DNA of 35,258 nucleotides from Methylotenera oryzisoli (lineage in GTDB: Bacteria > Pseudomonadota > Gammaproteobacteria > Burkholderiales > Methylophilaceae), in contig CAMBZE010000011.1 of the NCBI GenBank assembly GCA_945872425.1, positions 1-35,258 on the forward strand, written 5' to 3'. The position numbers and the translations under genes were made by a program. Shown piece by piece: positions 14,301 through 22,839 of the stretch. The stretch's first letter is position 1. Every line of letters begins with the position of its first letter. Under the pieces are notes generated by a model. That model was not told the DNA's origin and made no database searches. It was given only the letters and a program-made list of their open reading frames with translations.

Positions 14301-15761
14301 CTAGAGATATTGATCTAGCCTCTCCCAGTCTAGGTGTTGCTCAACACAATCTGCCAGCCTATTCAGTTCATCGTTCCTCAAGTCTTCATAACTGAATGGC
14401 TGCTGCGTCTGCAACCCTGCCCATTTAAGCCATGCCGCACAAGCCTGTTCATGGTCAAACAAGCCATGCAAATAAGTACCCGCAATCTGGTTATCCTGTG
14501 ACATTGCACCTTCAGGTTTTCCATCAATTATCAGCACTGGTTTTTGCATAGCCTCGCCGGTACTCACCCCCATGTGAATTTCATAACCTGTGACTGAAGC
14601 ATCGGCAAATGCCAGCTTGCCCGCGACTCGTTTCAACTGCTTACTCGGCTGCAATGTCGTTTCCATATCTAGCCAGCCAAAACCGGCACTTGACCCCGAC
14701 TTTCCTTCAATTGCATATGGATCATGCATTGCACTGCCCAGCATTTGGAATCCGCCACAAATACCCAGCACTTTACCACCGTAACGCAGATGGTGAGTGA
14801 GCACTTGCTCCCATCCGTTGGCTCGCAAATACTGAAGATCACCACGCACATTTTTGCTACCGGGAAGGATGATTAAATCTGCCGACGGAATCGCCTCGCC
14901 CATTTTTACAAACTGGAAATCCACGTCTGGATGCAGGCGCAGCGCGTCAAAATCGGTGTGATTACTGATATGTGGGAGTACAGGAACAATGATTTTTAAT
15001 TTTCCGCTATCCTCATCCCCTCGCTCGCAGGCGGGCGATGGGTTGATTGCGTCTTCAGCCTCGATGTGCAAGCCATGCAAATACGGCAATACCCCTAACA
15101 CCGGCTTACCTGTTTCCTGCTCTAGCCAATCCAAACCAGATTGTAATAGCGCAATATCGCCTCGGAAACGGTTAATAACAAAACCAATCACGCGTGCCCT
15201 TTCACGCTCGGAAAGCAGTGCCAAAGTCCCTACAATATGCGCAAACACCCCGCCACGGTCTATATCAGCAATTAAAATAACCGGACAATCCACCGCCTCG
15301 GCAAAGCCCATATTCGCGATATCATTATCACGCAGATTGATTTCTGCCGGACTGCCAGCACCCTCTACAACAATGCAGTCAAACTGAGATTTAAGCCGTT
15401 GCCATGACGCTAAAACAGCCCGCATCGCCGTTGGTTTATAGGCATGGTAACCCGTTGCCTCCAGATTGGTAACCACCTTGCCGTGAACAATGACCTGACA
15501 ACCGGTATTCGAATTTGGTTTTAACAGCACCGGGTTCATATCGGTGTGCGACTCCAATCCGCATGCCTGCGCCTGTACTGCCTGCGCACGGCCTATCTCC
15601 CCGCCGTCGATGGTCACAGCAGAATTCAATGCCATATTTTGTGGTTTAAACGGCGCAACACGCACGCCTCTGCGATACAATACGCGGCACAACGCCGCAA
15701 CAAGGGTGCTTTTACCTGCGTCCGAAGTTGTTCCTTGAACCATGATTGATTTAAATGTCAT
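14301..15761 (-). CDS. cobQ: Adenosylcobyric acid synthase
   Basis: Glutamine-dependent ligase that amidates side chains b, d, e and g of adenosylcobyrinic acid diamide. The N-terminal domain has [31 protein letters not shown] and [20 protein letters not shown]; the C-terminal amidotransferase domain has [14 protein letters not shown] and the nucleophile [10 protein letters not shown]. 486 residues is normal. It is the only gene of this stretch on minus: its start overlaps the cobD start by 7 bases head to head, and its stop is 2 bases from the S4 gene. Residues 240-249 derive from a REP-like palindrome in the linker between the domains. Confidence 0.95.
   Translation of the reverse strand: MTFKSIMVQGTTSDAGKSTLVAALCRVLYRRGVRVAPFKPQNMALNSAVTIDGGEIGRAQAVQAQACGLESHTDMNPVLLKPNSNTGCQVIVHGKVVTNLEATGYHAYKPTAMRAVLASWQRLKSQFDCIVVEGAGSPAEINLRDNDIANMGFAEAVDCPVILIADIDRGGVFAHIVGTLALLSERERARVIGFVINRFRGDIALLQSGLDWLEQETGKPVLGVLPYLHGLHIEAEDAINPSPACERGDEDSGKLKIIVPVLPHISNHTDFDALRLHPDVDFQFVKMGEAIPSADLIILPGSKNVRGDLQYLRANGWEQVLTHHLRYGGKVLGICGGFQMLGSAMHDPYAIEGKSGSSAGFGWLDMETTLQPSKQLKRVAGKLAFADASVTGYEIHMGVSTGEAMQKPVLIIDGKPEGAMSQDNQIAGTYLHGLFDHEQACAAWLKWAGLQTQQPFSYEDLRNDELNRLADCVEQHLDWERLDQYL
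15017..15042. repeat. REP-like palindrome inside cobQ
   Basis: CCCCTCGCTCGC (15017-15028) and GCGGGCGATGGG (15031-15042) pair at 10 of 12 positions plus one G-T. On the cobQ strand it is read in frame as [10 protein letters not shown], the kind of translation typical of dispersed GC-rich palindromes, in the variable linker between the two catalytic domains. Confidence 0.6.
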
Positions 15762-16702
15762 TTGATTATTATCTCATAAGCAACACCGCCTCTGCGGTGA
15801 TTGCAGCCGTGTTATTGGATGCGCTGCTTGGAGAGCCCAAGCGCTGGCACCCGCTAATCGGCTTTGGCTGGCTGGCGAATCAACTTGAATGCAAATTAAA
15901 TAAGAACCCGCAACCAATTACCGCACGTAGTATTGGTCTACTATCCTGGTTGTTATTATTAGCGCCATTTGTTGCAATCAGTTACTTTGCAGCACATAGC
16001 GCAATTGCCTGGCTGGCGGATGTCTTGTTGCTATATTTTTCCATTGGTGCGCGCAGCCTCATGCAACATGCGCAGCAAATTTATGTGCCGCTATCACAAC
16101 ACAAGCTTGATGAGGCACGGTATGCGATTAGCATGATTGTTAGCCGCGACACTTCACAACTGAATGAAACTGAAATCGCTACTGCCACGGTTGAATCAGT
16201 ACTTGAAAACGGCAATGATGCAATTTTTGGCGCAATTTTCTGGTTTATATTACTAGGCGGAGCTGGTGCATTGATGTTCAGGTTAGCCAACACACTGGAT
16301 GCCATGTGGGGCTACCGCACACAGCGTTTTCTCTACTTTGGCTGGGCGACGGCACGTTTGGATGACTTGCTTAATTTAATACCCGCACGATTAACCGCTT
16401 TGAGTTATGCGCTATGCGGATCCACTTTAAGCGCAATCAAATGTTGGATGACCCAAGCCAGCACTTGGTACAGCCCCAACGCAGGCCCGGTGATGGCAAC
16501 CGGTGCCGGTGCACTACAAGTAAAACTAGGCGGCCCAGCCGTGTATCACGGCACAACTAAACAACGTCCCACATTGGGTATGGGCGAGCCTGCTAATCCA
16601 AGCCATATTTTGAGTGCAATAAGCCTGGTCAAACGTAGCCTGCTGTTGTGGTGTGTGGTGATTATTGTTGCAACAATTTTAGGAAACACATACTTTGCTT
16701 GA
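15755..16702 (+). CDS. cobD: Adenosylcobinamide-phosphate synthase (CobD/CbiB)
   Basis: Integral membrane enzyme joining adenosylcobyric acid to the aminopropanol (phosphate) side chain. Family landmarks are [24 protein letters not shown] at the N-terminus, [68 protein letters not shown] and [14 protein letters not shown]. Several hydrophobic segments are present. 315 residues is typical. The ATG at 15755 lacks a ribosome binding site and overlaps the cobQ start on the other strand; a GTG at 15796 would clear the overlap but would remove upstream residues and also lacks a site. Confidence 0.93.
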   Translation: MSFDYYLISNTASAVIAAVLLDALLGEPKRWHPLIGFGWLANQLECKLNKNPQPITARSIGLLSWLLLLAPFVAISYFAAHSAIAWLADVLLLYFSIGARSLMQHAQQIYVPLSQHKLDEARYAISMIVSRDTSQLNETEIATATVESVLENGNDAIFGAIFWFILLGGAGALMFRLANTLDAMWGYRTQRFLYFGWATARLDDLLNLIPARLTALSYALCGSTLSAIKCWMTQASTWYSPNAGPVMATGAGALQVKLGGPAVYHGTTKQRPTLGMGEPANPSHILSAISLVKRSLLLWCVVIIVATILGNTYFA

Positions 16703-17669
16703 ACATGGCGGCAATTTAAACCTAGCAGCAGCACAATACGGCATTCCGCTTGAAGATTGGCTGGATTTATCTACTGGTATCAACCCAAACAATTATCCTA
16801 TTGCAGAAATCCCTGCCAGTGCATGGCAAAAACTGCCCAGTGATCATGATGGCTTAGTTGAGGCGGCATGTGATTATTATGGCAGCCCGTTCGCACTGCC
16901 CACGGCAGGCTCTCAAGCGGCATTACAAATTTTGCCTAAACTTCGACAACCTGGCACAGTCGCCATGTTGGATCCCATGTACAAAGAACATGCGCACGCT
17001 TGGCAACGTTGCGGGCATCAAATTAGCACTTTTACCAGCTTGGAAGATGAGGATGTCATCAACACCGCAGACGTTGTGCTACTTTGCAATCCGAATAATC
17101 CGACCGCGACACAATTTTCACCCCAAGTTTTACTCAATTTACATGCCGAACTTGCAAGCCGCGGCGGTTGGCTGGTGGTAGATGAAGCCTTTATGGATGC
17201 AACACCGGCACACAGCATCGCGCAATATACTCATTTAGACGGGTTATTTGTACTGCGCTCGCTTGGCAAGTTTTTTGGTTTAGCCGGCGCCAGAGTTGGT
17301 TTTTTACTGGCGGCACCAACGTTGCTTAATCAACTGCAGGAAGAGCTTGGCCCTTGGGCGGTCGCTGGCACGAGCCGCTTTATTGCCAAGCAAGCCCTAA
17401 GTGATAAAACATGGCAACAAAGCACGCGCACGGAGCTCATGAAAAATAGTCGGCGCTTAGCAACATTGCTAGATCGCTACAGTTTACCCCCGCAAGCAGG
17501 AACCGCGCTATTCCAGTATGTGCCGATGCAGCAAGCAGTTGTCTTGCAACAACACCTAGCCAAACAAGGCATTTGGGTAAGGCTATTTGCTGAAACCCCA
17601 GCGTTGAGATTTGGCTTACCTGCTGAAGATGGCTGGGAGAGATTAGAAAACGCACTTAAAACGTTTTGA
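16695..17669 (+). CDS. cobC: Threonine-phosphate decarboxylase (PLP-dependent, CobC type)
   Basis: Class-II aminotransferase-fold enzyme that decarboxylates threonine phosphate to (R)-1-amino-2-propanol phosphate, the substrate for CobD. It begins with the family's [33 protein letters not shown]-binding segments LLCNPNNPTAT, WLVVDEAFMD and RSLGKFFGLAGARVGF (PLP Lys) are readable. The start is a TTG at 16695, 8 bases inside cobD, supported by AGGA 10 bases upstream and by alignment with the usual family start. 324 residues. Confidence 0.93.
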   Translation: MLEHGGNLNLAAAQYGIPLEDWLDLSTGINPNNYPIAEIPASAWQKLPSDHDGLVEAACDYYGSPFALPTAGSQAALQILPKLRQPGTVAMLDPMYKEHAHAWQRCGHQISTFTSLEDEDVINTADVVLLCNPNNPTATQFSPQVLLNLHAELASRGGWLVVDEAFMDATPAHSIAQYTHLDGLFVLRSLGKFFGLAGARVGFLLAAPTLLNQLQEELGPWAVAGTSRFIAKQALSDKTWQQSTRTELMKNSRRLATLLDRYSLPPQAGTALFQYVPMQQAVVLQQHLAKQGIWVRLFAETPALRFGLPAEDGWERLENALKTF

Positions 17670-17684
17670 GCCTTATCGGCAAAA

Positions 17685-18251
17685 TCAACGATTTACAAAG
17701 TGTATTCTAGGAACTGCTTCATTAAATGAAATCTGAGTCACGCTTGCGTAGTCAACTACCACTCTGAATAATCCTTTGAGTGGCATATTCAGTACATCTG
17801 CCAATATCGTGCGAATAACGCCTCCATGCGTCACCACGGCTATATTTTTACCATGCGAGTGACTGCTTACTTCCTCTATAAACAGTTTAGTTCTGGCATG
17901 AAGCTGTGAAAAAGTTTCGCCATTAGGTGGCGATAAATTGGCATAATCGTTCGCCCAAGTATCAAACAAATCACGCGGAATATTGTCCCACGCCTGCATT
18001 TCCCAATCACCAAAATGCAGTTCTTTAAGCCGCTCATCGACCTGGGTTTTGCCCAAGTTAAGTGCGTGCGCTAATTTAGCACAACGCTGCAGCGGGCTCG
18101 TATAAACGGTATCGAATTGAATATGCGCTAGCTTCTTCACTAAGGCATCGCGCTCATTCTCAAAATTTTCTGAAACATCCACATCGCTCTGCCCATAACA
18201 AATACTTGGCAGAATATCCAATGAGGTGTGGCGGATAAGGTGCAAGTTCAC
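17685..18251 (-). CDS. Alpha-ribazole phosphatase-like histidine phosphatase
   Basis: A 188-residue histidine phosphatase expected to remove phosphate from alpha-ribazole phosphate or adenosylcobalamin phosphate in nucleotide-loop assembly (the CobC phosphatase of Salmonella naming). The catalytic LIRHT is at the N-terminus, with YTSPLQRCAKLAH and VVTHGGVIRT further on. I set the start at GTG 18251, which overlaps the cobS stop in GTGA and directly precedes the catalytic motif; a longer frame to 18347 would run 96 bases into cobS and adds unconserved residues. It is last in a cobT-cobS-phosphatase run and converges on cobC, 15 bases away. Confidence 0.88.
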   Translation of the reverse strand: MNLHLIRHTSLDILPSICYGQSDVDVSENFENERDALVKKLAHIQFDTVYTSPLQRCAKLAHALNLGKTQVDERLKELHFGDWEMQAWDNIPRDLFDTWANDYANLSPPNGETFSQLHARTKLFIEEVSSHSHGKNIAVVTHGGVIRTILADVLNMPLKGLFRVVVDYASVTQISFNEAVPRIHFVNR

Positions 18252-19054
18252 AGTTGCTGATACCAGGCGAGTAATCCAAAATAAAACGCCAACTCTGTCA
18301 TTTGCTGCATGGCGCCTAAGCAATCTCCCGTATAGCCACCTAAGCAATGTTTGATTTTACTGCGCCACCAAATCCATACTAAACTCATTGGCACTAAACA
18401 ATATAAGCCCAACCAAAACCAGTCCATCTCATTCAATAGAAATGGTGAAAAATTCCAATAAATAAAAGGGATAGGCAAAATAGCCAATAAACTTGCCGTG
18501 ATTAGGTCTGTCATGCGAACATTTGTAGCTAATGGCTTGGCCTTGCCACTTGCTTTTACGTAACTTAAATTGGCCATGACATATACTGCACTTAAGCGAC
18601 TTAGAGCGTGCCCAATCACCAGAATGAATGGTAAAAAATAGGCAGGTAAGGCGTTTAATGCCTGAAATTTTGCAAATAACATTAAAAATAAAGCCACTGC
18701 ACCATAAGTGCCCAACCGTGAATCTTGCATGATAGTGAGTATTTGCTCACGACCCCAGCCGCCACCTAAGCCATCTGCACTATCTGCCAAACCATCCTCA
18801 TGAAAAGCGCCAGTGATATAAATGGTTGTTGCCATACTAAGCAATACCGCAATACTGACTGGGAAAATATTGCTTGCTAGCAAAAAAGCACCTGCGCCAA
18901 CCATGCCTACCACGACACCCACAAGCGGAAAATATTTAATTGAATGATTCAGATCATCGGCGTGAAAGTCCGCAAAAGCAGGAATTGGAATGCGGGTAAA
19001 AAAGCCCAAGGCTAACAAAAAGTGGCGCCACTCGTTGCGCAGGCCATTTAACAT
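18248..19054 (-). CDS. cobS: Adenosylcobinamide-GDP ribazoletransferase (cobalamin synthase)
   Basis: Integral membrane enzyme that joins adenosylcobinamide-GDP with alpha-ribazole (phosphate), the last assembly step of cobalamin. Markers are [10 protein letters not shown] near the N-terminus, [14 protein letters not shown], the metal-binding [36 protein letters not shown] and a C-terminal [16 protein letters not shown]. Multiple hydrophobic helices; 268 residues, as usual. Its start overlaps the cobT stop by 7 bases. Confidence 0.95.
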   Translation of the reverse strand: MLNGLRNEWRHFLLALGFFTRIPIPAFADFHADDLNHSIKYFPLVGVVVGMVGAGAFLLASNIFPVSIAVLLSMATTIYITGAFHEDGLADSADGLGGGWGREQILTIMQDSRLGTYGAVALFLMLFAKFQALNALPAYFLPFILVIGHALSRLSAVYVMANLSYVKASGKAKPLATNVRMTDLITASLLAILPIPFIYWNFSPFLLNEMDWFWLGLYCLVPMSLVWIWWRSKIKHCLGGYTGDCLGAMQQMTELAFYFGLLAWYQQL

Positions 19055-20112
19055 GCCTCATCTGCCTTGGAGCTCACGCCAGCACTTTCGAACGAGGCCA
19101 TGTCATTTAGAAAGTTAACGGCAGCCTGCACTAAAGGATACGCCAAGGCTGCACCTGTGCCTTCACCAAGACGCAAACCTATATCTAACAGAGGAACAAC
19201 TCCTAGATGCTCCAACAATCGGCGATGCCCAGCCTCACCAGAGCAATGCGTAAATACACAGTATTGCAAAATGTCAGCTTGTAATTTGTAAGCCACTAAC
19301 AGAGCTGCCGTGGCGATAAACCCATCAATCAACAGCACCGTTTTTTGTTCTGCGGCAGCTAACATTGCTCCCGCCATCATCGCGATTTCGAAACCGCCAA
19401 ACGTCGCAAGTACCCGCAAGGTGTTGCCGCCATTCAGCTGATGAAAGCTCAGCGCCTGTTTAAGAACCGCTGTTTTTTGGGTTAATCCAGCATCATCTAA
19501 ACCCGTGCCACGCCCTACGCATTCCTCTAGGGGGAGATTACATAACAAACTCATTAAACAGCTAGCCGACGAAGTGTTGCCGATACCCATTTCGCCGAAA
19601 CCAAATACATTACAACCAGCTGATATTTCTTTTTTAGAAACCTCTGCACCGGCAGTGAGTGCTTGCTCACATTGCAACATCGACATCGCTGGTTCATGTA
19701 AAAAATTACCGGTACCCAAACCCACTTTGGCATGTATTAAATCGGGATGCGCTTCAAAAGTATGATTTACCCCTGCATCTATCACTCGCAGTTGCATATT
19801 GTTTTGACGTGCAAAGACGTTAATTGCCGCCCCACCTTGCAGAAAGTTAAGCACCATTTGCGCAGTAACCGCTTGCGGATAAGGGCTAACTCCAGCCTCT
19901 ACAATGCCATGATCGCCGGCGAACACCAACATGGTAGCGCCTGACAATCGTGGCGATAAAGTTTGTTGAATCAGGCCAATTTGTAATGCAATCGCCTCTA
20001 AACTGCCCAAAGACCCTAATGGCTTGGTTTTAGTGTTTATTTTATTGAGCAGAGCACCTTCAAGTGCTCGGTTCAACGGCGTAAGATTTGGCTGAGTGAT
20101 ATTAAATTTCAT
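19048..20112 (-). CDS. cobT: Nicotinate-nucleotide--dimethylbenzimidazole phosphoribosyltransferase
   Basis: Activates the lower ligand by transferring phosphoribosyl from nicotinate mononucleotide to dimethylbenzimidazole, giving alpha-ribazole phosphate. Recognisable segments: [66 protein letters not shown]-like helix and the catalytic-end [23 protein letters not shown] take the ATG at 20112 (354 residues); a GTG two codons upstream is possible. No strong ribosome binding site. It lies 61 bases after the upstream TonB receptor on the same strand and is paired functionally with bluB. Confidence 0.94.
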   Translation of the reverse strand: MKFNITQPNLTPLNRALEGALLNKINTKTKPLGSLGSLEAIALQIGLIQQTLSPRLSGATMLVFAGDHGIVEAGVSPYPQAVTAQMVLNFLQGGAAINVFARQNNMQLRVIDAGVNHTFEAHPDLIHAKVGLGTGNFLHEPAMSMLQCEQALTAGAEVSKKEISAGCNVFGFGEMGIGNTSSASCLMSLLCNLPLEECVGRGTGLDDAGLTQKTAVLKQALSFHQLNGGNTLRVLATFGGFEIAMMAGAMLAAAEQKTVLLIDGFIATAALLVAYKLQADILQYCVFTHCSGEAGHRRLLEHLGVVPLLDIGLRLGEGTGAALAYPLVQAAVNFLNDMASFESAGVSSKADEAC

Positions 20113-20131
20113 AAACACAGATTTTACATGA

Positions 20132-20160
20132 GAGCGCTATGAAATATTACTTGGGCGCTC
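20132..20160. other. Hairpin between the TonB receptor and cobT
   Basis: GAGCGC (20132-20137) and GCGCTC (20155-20160) are complementary around a 17-base loop. There is no T tract on the minus strand, so it does not clearly terminate the receptor transcript before cobT. Confidence 0.25.
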
Positions 20161-20173
20161 AATTAAGATTTCA

Positions 20174-22207
20174 TTAAAAATCGGCGCGTGCGCCTATCAA
20201 CACAGACCGCTCCCCTGCCGGTGAAATATCTTTCAGGAATGACGCATGTTCACGGATTTCCTGATTCAGCAGATTATTAACTTTAGCGAATAGCTCAATA
20301 TTTAATTTGGTTGGTAGTTTGTAGGCAAGCAATGCGCTCACATCGGTATAACCGTTTGTCACTAATTCTTTCGCTGCCGTATGGTTTTGTTTAAAAGCAT
20401 GCAGCGCATCTAAACGTGCGCTAAAGCCATTAAGTTGATATTGCAAACCTGTACCTAGGCGCAATGGAGTTATGCGTGGCAAGTAGTCGCCGGTGCGCTT
20501 TTCTTTTGCATTGACATAATCGCCACGTATCGTTAAATCCAGATTATTGGCGATATTAAATTTGCCTTCACCTTCCAGCCCTTTAAACACTGCGGGTACT
20601 GCTCTAAATTGCGCTTCAGGCAAGTTTGAAATAATGTTACCGGTAGCAAACAGGCCGATAAAGCTACTAAAGCGGGTGTAGTAAGCGCCTATGCTTAATG
20701 AGTTTTTAGCATCTTTCCAACGTATTTGTGCATCAATGCCGTTTGAGCGCTCTTTGTCAAAATTGCCATTGCCGACTTCATATTGGCCCGTGGCAATGTG
20801 CGCACCTTTGGCATAAAGTTCAAAATAGCTTGGCGCTCGCTCGTTGTGTGATAAGTTGCTAGTGAGAGACCAATGGCTATTAATGCTGTACAAGCCGCCC
20901 AAGGCAAAACTATTGGGGTTAAAGCTGTTTTTTCTCGCCGCACCAAAATCAACATGATCTTTGGAATCTACTCTGGTGTGACCCAATCTGCCGCCAAAGG
21001 TGATTTTATGGGCGTTAACAGGTAATTCTTCATATAAATACACGGCGTTGTTTTGTGTATGTACGCTTGGAACAAACGCTTCATCCCCTAAAGCTTCAAA
21101 GTTGGTGTTGTCGAATTGGAAGCCCAATACGCCATCCAGCTGTAAGTTATTCGCCAGTCCAATTTTGGCATGCCCGGCTTCAAGGCTGCCCTCCATGCCC
21201 TGATTTTTGAACGTGGTGCCGACTGTGCCATTGTCAATTTCCTGATGTTGGTAATCGGTATGTGCAAGGCGCACTTTAACGCGGCTAACGATGCTGCCTA
21301 ACTCGCTAAATTCCGAGGCAACATCCCAACGGTCGCTTTTCATATCAACGCGAACAGTCGGTTCTGCCACTGTGCCGTAATTATTTCTGAAGCCTGAGTA
21401 TGATGCCCCCAGGTAGCCATGATCAAAAGTAAGTGATGCGCCAATCGCGCCGCCATCACTATTCGCGCTACTGTTGATTAGCTTGCCATGATGCTCACGT
21501 AGTGTATTGTCAGCGCTGTTTTTTCGACTTGAAACTGCATAGCCCGGAATATTCAAATCACTGGTTTTTCGGGTGTAAGCATCGGCATGGATGACGATTT
21601 TTCCATTACCTACATCGACCACACCGGCTAAATTGTTTTGACTGTCCGGACCGCCAGCACGTGCTTCTGCACGACCGACGATGCCATTTAGTTGTTCAGT
21701 CGGAATGCGGTGGTCAATGGCGTTCACCACGCCGCCAACAGCGCTGCCGCCGTAGAGCAGGGCAGCAGGCCCGCGCACAACATCAATTTGTTCGATGATT
21801 AGTGGGTCAACGGTCACTGCGTGATCAAAACTCAAACTGGACGCGTCCAAAACGCCAATACCATTTTGCATAATGCGCACACGCTCGGCATCGAGGCCGC
21901 GAATTACCGGGCGTGAAGCATTGGGGCCAAAATGTGTGGTCGCAACGCCGGGTATGCCATTGAGGGTATCGCCAAGCGTGCTTTCACGTCTAAGAGATAA
22001 TTCTCTGCCGTTTAATGTGGAAACAGGTACAACCATTTCATCAGAACTCACGCCCAAAGGGTTGCCTGTTACGGCTACGGTAGGCAAGCTGATGGTTGCG
22101 TTTTGCTCTGCCGCAGAAATTTGGCTTGAAAATAGTGCCGATAGCATGATTAGTAGCGGCTTAAAAGCGAACGCATACGTTGCGCGCGTGTATGGGTTGT
22201 AATACAT
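20174..22207 (-). CDS. TonB-dependent outer-membrane receptor, probably metal or metal-complex uptake (ZnuD-like)
   Basis: A 677-residue receptor with a signal peptide (cleaved near residue 32), a TonB-box-like LPTVAVTGNPL, a plug with TLGDTLNGIPGVATTHFGPNASRPVIRGLDAERVRIMQNGIGVLDASSLSFDHAVTVDPLIIEQIDVVRGPAALLYGGSAVGGVVN-type motifs (given here only as hallmarks RPVIRGLD and EQIDVVRGPAALLYGG), and a barrel ending in the aromatic GARADF. The plug resembles the ZnuD/metal-receptor branch more than BtuB. GAGG precedes the start. The small His/Cys protein lies upstream and cobT downstream on the same strand, so zinc, cobalt or a corrinoid are all conceivable; no riboswitch or Zur-like box is seen ahead of it. 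Confidence 0.8.
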   Translation of the reverse strand: MYYNPYTRATYAFAFKPLLIMLSALFSSQISAAEQNATISLPTVAVTGNPLGVSSDEMVVPVSTLNGRELSLRRESTLGDTLNGIPGVATTHFGPNASRPVIRGLDAERVRIMQNGIGVLDASSLSFDHAVTVDPLIIEQIDVVRGPAALLYGGSAVGGVVNAIDHRIPTEQLNGIVGRAEARAGGPDSQNNLAGVVDVGNGKIVIHADAYTRKTSDLNIPGYAVSSRKNSADNTLREHHGKLINSSANSDGGAIGASLTFDHGYLGASYSGFRNNYGTVAEPTVRVDMKSDRWDVASEFSELGSIVSRVKVRLAHTDYQHQEIDNGTVGTTFKNQGMEGSLEAGHAKIGLANNLQLDGVLGFQFDNTNFEALGDEAFVPSVHTQNNAVYLYEELPVNAHKITFGGRLGHTRVDSKDHVDFGAARKNSFNPNSFALGGLYSINSHWSLTSNLSHNERAPSYFELYAKGAHIATGQYEVGNGNFDKERSNGIDAQIRWKDAKNSLSIGAYYTRFSSFIGLFATGNIISNLPEAQFRAVPAVFKGLEGEGKFNIANNLDLTIRGDYVNAKEKRTGDYLPRITPLRLGTGLQYQLNGFSARLDALHAFKQNHTAAKELVTNGYTDVSALLAYKLPTKLNIELFAKVNNLLNQEIREHASFLKDISPAGERSVLIGARADF

Positions 22208-22272
22208 ATGATTAACCTCAAAAATAAAAGCAAACAGCCAGCGAGTTCATGAAAAACTGCTGGAATCTAAAT

Positions 22273-22602
22273 TCAGATGCTAGTTATTTGAGGTGGGGCA
22301 CGAGCTGAGTAAGCCGTGAAATATCGGGAGGAAAAGCTGACAGACTGGCAGATGATAACTATCGGACTGGTTTTAATAGCAGCGATAGCAAAGGCAGGGA
22401 GTTGCAGACCACTGGCAATTTTTGCGTAGCTGATACATTGCTCGCACTGTTCCGCAGTCGTGTGTTTATATTGTGATTCCTGTTCTTGCTGACCATGCTT
22501 CTCGGCATCGAGGATGTGGCTGATTTCGTGCGTAGCAACGCCTATTTGCGTCAATGCAAATAGAAACACAAGTGCTAGATGAATGGCAAATCGTTGTAAC
22601 AT
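22273..22602 (-). CDS. Small exported His/Cys protein (DUF2946-like)
   Basis: A 109-residue protein with an N-terminal hydrophobic segment (residues 5-23) followed by potential metal ligands: His25 and His29 in THEISHI, His36, and Cys53/Cys56 in EQCEQC. A second hydrophobic stretch lies at about 70-90. This pattern resembles the DUF2946-type proteins often encoded beside metal-related TonB receptors, and here it directly precedes one (65-base gap). A role in periplasmic metal handling is inference. No good ribosome binding site is seen. Confidence 0.6.
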   Translation of the reverse strand: MLQRFAIHLALVFLFALTQIGVATHEISHILDAEKHGQQEQESQYKHTTAEQCEQCISYAKIASGLQLPAFAIAAIKTSPIVIICQSVSFSSRYFTAYSARAPPQITSI

Positions 22603-22738
22603 GCTGCTGATTTTAACAGACTTTTTATAAAAACTTTCTTTGCATGGAGTGCGGTATTAAACGCGCTCAAATACCTTCCCCATCTAAAAAAACCATTTCT
22701 ATTATTTCACCTACCCTATCTTTAAGACAAACTCTCAA

Positions 22739-22780
22739 TTGATATAAATCAATGTTCGCGCGCATATTGACATTTAGAAT
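22739..22780 (+). promoter_or_regulatory. FNR/Anr-type box and promoter of the nar operon
   Basis: TTGATATAAATCAA (22739-22752) is a perfect match to the FNR-family consensus TTGAT-N4-ATCAA. A -10-like TAGAAT lies at 22775-22780. With transcription starting near 22787 the box is centred at -41.5, the class II activator position. This predicts anaerobic activation of narK1 onwards. I saw no clear pair of NarL heptamers. Confidence 0.8.
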
Positions 22781-22787
22781 GCGTCAT

Positions 22788-22800
22788 ACGGAAATTCCGT
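22788..22800. promoter_or_regulatory. Perfect palindrome at the start of the nar transcript
   Basis: ACGGAA-A-TTCCGT is a perfect 13-base inverted repeat beginning at about +2 of the predicted transcript. It could be an operator for a second regulator or a 5' mRNA hairpin. I do not recognise it. Confidence 0.4.
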
Positions 22801-22839
22801 AAAAACTAATGATGGATTATCAGGGTAAGGGGGGTGATG

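Noticed and set aside
18252-18347. Longer phosphatase reading frame overlapping cobS by 96 bases
   Set aside because: The catalytic LIRHT motif starts just after GTG 18251, which forms a GTGA overlap with the cobS stop; the extension is cobS read out of frame.
20132-20160. Intrinsic terminator between the TonB receptor and cobT
   Set aside because: There is a 6-base stem but a long loop and no T tract on the minus strand, so it cannot be called a terminator.
22603-22738. Zur box or second B12 riboswitch ahead of the small His/Cys protein and TonB receptor
   Set aside because: I looked on the minus strand for a B12 box and for a GTTATA-type dyad and found neither.
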